A stretch of DNA of 64,000 bases from Eubacteriales bacterium (GTDB taxonomy: Bacteria; Bacillota; Clostridia; Oscillospirales; Oscillospiraceae): NCBI GenBank assembly GCA_030531505.1, contig JAUNNH010000001.1:124001-188000 (forward strand), written 5' to 3'. Shown in pieces: positions 61,460 through 64,000 of this stretch (positions within the stretch are counted from its first letter, which is position 1; the number at the start of each line of letters is the position of its first letter). A program made the translations under genes and the position numbers. The notes beneath the pieces were generated by a model. That model saw only the letters and a program-made list of their open reading frames with translations, did not search any database and was not told the origin of the DNA.

Positions 61460-61523
61460 AGTATAGCACAAAGCCGCGCGGCTTGCAATTTCCCTTGACG
61501 GACCTTCGCTGTACGCGTATACT
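61460..61523. promoter_or_regulatory. Divergent promoters of the unknown gene and the CDF gene
   Basis: Minus strand: TTGCAA (61483-61488), 17 bp, TATACT (61460-61465). Plus strand: TTGACG (61495-61500), 17 bp, TATACT (61518-61523). The -35 boxes are only six bases apart. Confidence 0.78.
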
Positions 61524-61559
61524 TTGGTTGTTTAAAACTAATTGAAAAGAAGGACAAGT

Positions 61560-62660
61560 ATGGACCGCAGTCAGAAAATCATCCGCACCAGCGTACTCGG
61601 GATCGTCATCAACCTGATCCTGGTCGCTTTCAAGAGCCTGGTCGGCCTGCTCAGCCACTCCTTTGCCGTGTTGCTGGACGCGATCAACAACCTCAGCGAC
61701 GCGCTCTCGTCGCTCATCACGATCCTCGGGACCAAGCTTGCCAACCGTCCGCCCGACAAAAAACATCCCTACGGCTACGGACGCATCGAGTACCTGACGG
61801 GCATGCTGATCGCCGTGATCGTGCTCGTTGCGGGTCTGAGCGCGCTGAAGGAATCGATCGGGAAGATCCTGCATCCGCAGGAGGTGAGTTACACCTTGGT
61901 CTCGATCCTCATCATCGTCGTCGGTATTGCGGTGAAATTCCTGACCGGGCGGCACGTCAAGCGCGTGGGTACGGAGCTCAATTCCTCGGCGCTCGTCGCC
62001 TCCGGCTCCGACGCCTTCTTTGATTCCATCCTCTCCGCCGGCACGCTTGTCGGCGCGCTGCTCAACCTCTTTCTCGGCTGGAATCTCGAGGGTTGGATCG
62101 GCGCGCTTATCGCGCTCATCATCGTCAAGGCCGGTATTGAGATGCTGCTCGAGACGCTCAACAGCATCACCGGGGAGCGCGCGGACAAGGAGCTCACGGA
62201 TGAGATCAAGGCGGCGGTGACAGCCTATCCGGCGGTCCACGGGGCCTATGACCTGACGCTGCACAGCTACGGCCCGACCAATACCATCGGCTCGGTGCAC
62301 ATCGAGGTGGACGACGACACGCCCGCCCGGGAACTGCACCGTCTGAGCCGCCAGATCGCCTCCGAGATCTATCAGCGCTTCGGGGTCGTGCTGACCGTCG
62401 GTGTCTATGCCAGCGGCAACGCGGATCCCGCCCATGCCGCTATGCGCGAACAGCTCGAGGGGATCGTCGCGGCGCATCCGGAGATCCTGCAGATGCACGG
62501 CTTCTACGTGGACGAGAGCGAAAAGCGCGTCATGTTCGATCTGATCGTGGATTTCAGCGCCGACGCGAAGGCCGTGTGCGCGGCCGTGCAGCGCGAGCTG
62601 AAGCCGCTTTGGCCGGACTACCGCATCGATGTCGTGCTCGACAGCGATTTTTCGGACTGA
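61560..62660 (+). CDS. Cation diffusion facilitator (CDF) metal exporter
   Basis: 366 residues. Membrane domain of six helices with the metal-site pattern HSFAVLLDAINNLSDALSS in TM2 (Asp pair) and GSDAFFDS in TM5, then a cytoplasmic CDF C-terminal ferredoxin-like domain (about 215-290) and a further C-terminal extension (about 295-366). The NxxSD / SDxxxD set resembles the manganese/zinc-type clade, so Mn2+, Zn2+ or Fe2+ export is plausible. Start ATG 61560 follows AGAAGGA. Own promoter at 61495. Confidence 0.93.
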   Translation: MDRSQKIIRTSVLGIVINLILVAFKSLVGLLSHSFAVLLDAINNLSDALSSLITILGTKLANRPPDKKHPYGYGRIEYLTGMLIAVIVLVAGLSALKESIGKILHPQEVSYTLVSILIIVVGIAVKFLTGRHVKRVGTELNSSALVASGSDAFFDSILSAGTLVGALLNLFLGWNLEGWIGALIALIIVKAGIEMLLETLNSITGERADKELTDEIKAAVTAYPAVHGAYDLTLHSYGPTNTIGSVHIEVDDDTPARELHRLSRQIASEIYQRFGVVLTVGVYASGNADPAHAAMREQLEGIVAAHPEILQMHGFYVDESEKRVMFDLIVDFSADAKAVCAAVQRELKPLWPDYRIDVVLDSDFSD

Positions 62661-62692
62661 GCCGTTTTGCGTCAAAAAAATAATCATCTCCC

Positions 62693-62728
62693 GCCCCTCT
62701 TGCAAAGAGGGGCATTCTTTTCTATAAT
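62693..62728 (+). promoter_or_regulatory. Terminator overlapping the ppaC promoter
   Basis: Stem GCCCCTCTT/AAGAGGGGC (62693-62701 and 62705-62713), followed by a T-rich tract, ends the CDF transcript. Its loop and right arm contain the -35 TTGCAA (62700-62705), 17 bp from TATAAT (62723-62728). Confidence 0.8.
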
Positions 62729-62770
62729 GAATAAGTCATACCAGTATACGATCACAAGGAGGGTGTACCT

Positions 62771-64000
62771 TTGGCCGACGTCTATGTGACCGGGCATCGC
62801 AACCCGGATACCGACTCCATCGTCGCCTCCATCGCCTACGCCTATCTGCGCAACGCCACCGGCGACCGGAACTACAAGGCCGTGCGCATCGGGACGATCA
62901 ACGATGAGACCCAGAAGCTGCTGGACTACTTCGCCTTCGAGGCGCCTCCGCTCGTCAAGAACATGCGCACGCAGGTGCGCGACCTGGATTTTGACCGCCC
63001 GCCCGCCTTCAACAGCTCCGTCACCATGGATCTGGCCCTGCGCACCATGCAGGAGGACAAGCTGAACGTCGTCCCCGTCACGGATGAGGAGGGGAGACTG
63101 CGCGGCATGCTCTCGATCGGCGATATCGCGGCCTACGATATCCAGACCATGAACGAGAACCGCGTCGACGATCTGCCGCTCTTCAACCTCCTCAGCGTGC
63201 TGGAGGGCCGCCTTATCAACGAGTACCACGTGACACGGGATCTCATCGGGGGCGAGCTGTTCATCACGCTGCCCCAGAACTTTGAGGACCAGGCCCTTAC
63301 GAACCCGGACGCGATCCTGATCTGCGGCAACCAGCCGGAGCTCGTCGAGCGCGCCATCGCCGCAAAGGTGGGTACCGTTATCCTCTGCCGCGCCGACGTG
63401 AAGAGCGCCTGGGCCGATACAAGCGGGGACACGGTGCTGATCTCCACCCCGTTGAGCGCACGGCGCGTCTCGCGCATCATCTATCAGGCGCTGCCGGTCG
63501 GCCGCATCAGCACGAAGGGCGAGATCGTCGCCTTCCATCTCGACGACTATCTGGACGATGTGCGGGAGACACTGCTGGAGAGCCGGTACCGCTCCTACCC
63601 GATCCTCGACGAGAACGAGAAGGTCGTCGGTACGCTCTCACGCTACCATCTGCTGCGCCCCAAGCGCAAGCAGGTCGTGCTCGTGGACCACAACGAGGCG
63701 GCGCAGTCCGTCGTCGGGCTCGACCAGGTGGATATCCTGGAGATCATCGACCACCACCGCCTGGCGGATATCCAGACGGGCCAGCCCATCCATGTGCGCA
63801 ACGAGCCCGTCGGCAGCACGAACACGATCCTGACCTCGATGTATCAGGAGAACGGTGTGGTGCCGCCCCCGAAGATCGCGGGACTCATGGCCGGCGCGAT
63901 CCTCTCCGATACGGTGCTCTTCAAATCGCCCACCTGCACGAAGAAGGACATCGCCATGGCCGAGCGCCTCGCGCGCATTGCGAACATCTCCCTCGACGAG
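62771..64000 (+). CDS. ppaC: Mn-dependent inorganic pyrophosphatase with CBS and DRTGG domains, 5' part
   Basis: 410 codons in the window, frame open at the right edge. A TTG start at 62771 follows AAGGAGGG. The DHH phosphoesterase domain begins with VTGHRNPDTDSIVASIAYAYL (metal ligands His and Asp). A CBS domain (about 73-125), a DRTGG domain (about 135-240) and a second CBS (about 250-300) are inserted before EIIDHHRLADIQ (DHH motif, about 322). This is the nucleotide-regulated family II pyrophosphatase of Clostridia, inhibited by AMP/ADP and activated by diadenosine polyphosphates. About 130 residues are missing beyond the edge. Confidence 0.95.
   Translation, partial: MADVYVTGHRNPDTDSIVASIAYAYLRNATGDRNYKAVRIGTINDETQKLLDYFAFEAPPLVKNMRTQVRDLDFDRPPAFNSSVTMDLALRTMQEDKLNVVPVTDEEGRLRGMLSIGDIAAYDIQTMNENRVDDLPLFNLLSVLEGRLINEYHVTRDLIGGELFITLPQNFEDQALTNPDAILICGNQPELVERAIAAKVGTVILCRADVKSAWADTSGDTVLISTPLSARRVSRIIYQALPVGRISTKGEIVAFHLDDYLDDVRETLLESRYRSYPILDENEKVVGTLSRYHLLRPKRKQVVLVDHNEAAQSVVGLDQVDILEIIDHHRLADIQTGQPIHVRNEPVGSTNTILTSMYQENGVVPPPKIAGLMAGAILSDTVLFKSPTCTKKDIAMAERLARIANISLDE

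Overview
The window looks like chromosome from a high-G+C member of the Clostridia, most likely a gut Oscillospirales/Oscillospiraceae-type anaerobe. This rests on strong AGGAGG-type ribosome binding sites, frequent GTG/TTG starts, pyruvate:ferredoxin oxidoreductase, formate-tetrahydrofolate ligase, an FeoAAB operon, a SNF-type Na+/amino-acid transporter and a Tat-exported flavoprotein. The species cannot be named from this. No rRNA, tRNA or CRISPR array was seen.

Layout. 1-3.4 kb: end of a dicarboxylate/amino-acid:cation symporter, a HAD phosphatase, a voltage-gated K+ channel and a GH13 amylase. 3.5-4.5 kb: guaA reduced to the ATP-pyrophosphatase and dimerisation part, with no glutaminase domain. 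4.46-19.91 kb: an integrative mobilizable element inserted in the 3' end of guaA. It carries an 11-bp perfect core repeat at each end (CGAGTGGGAAT), paired TGACAAC motifs with the same 11-bp pitch just inside both ends, divergent xre and xis/int promoters, a tyrosine integrase, a RepA-like ATPase followed by GTGACG iterons and hairpins, an oriT-like hairpin and a MOBV relaxase. No conjugation (T4SS) genes are present. Its cargo is a two-component system, a two-gene ABC efflux-type transporter, an exported NEW3/CARDB-like protein, a DUF4143 ATPase, an AT-rich zinc-ribbon protein and, at the left end, a membrane-anchored PD-(D/E)XK-like protein. 19.9-22.3 kb, outside attR, is a further AT-rich patch (CoiA-like protein, lipoprotein, HTH protein) that may be an older insertion remnant.

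22.4-25.4 kb: a membrane alpha/beta hydrolase, a LytTR/DUF3021 pair, an O6-alkylguanine-DNA alkyltransferase and a hairpin-rich intergenic region. 25.4-37.4 kb is a probable amino-acid/organic-acid fermentation region: a MerR-XRE-cupin regulator, a formyltransferase fused to an ADP-forming acyl-CoA synthetase, a PLP aminotransferase, a second ADP-forming acyl-CoA synthetase, a DRE-TIM (homocitrate/isopropylmalate synthase-like) enzyme, a SNF transporter and formate-THF ligase. The acyl-CoA synthetases would conserve ATP from acyl-CoA. The fused formyltransferase beside formate-THF ligase suggests a one-carbon link, and this is the most unusual coding feature here.

37.5-39.3 kb: a Pr6Pr membrane protein, then a cobalamin riboswitch controlling a DUF4430 protein and an ECF S-component. 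39.4-48.5 kb: a beta-galactoside/oligosaccharide operon (AraC regulator, solute-binding protein, two permeases, GH2 beta-galactosidase) with a divergent type-B carboxylesterase. 48.6-52.1 kb: PFOR. 52.2-52.4 kb: an array of six or more hairpins including a 76-nt four-stem structure. 52.4-56.0 kb: feoA-feoA-feoB with a Cys-rich companion, divergent from a DtxR-family regulator. 56-58.2 kb: solitary MazF, an unknown gene and pyrimidine-nucleoside phosphorylase. 58.3-60.9 kb: a MerR regulator and its apparent target, a Tat-exported FAD reductase, joined by a 19-bp-spacer promoter with a dyad operator. 60.9-64.0 kb: an unknown protein, a CDF metal exporter and the start of a CBS/DRTGG-containing Mn-dependent inorganic pyrophosphatase.
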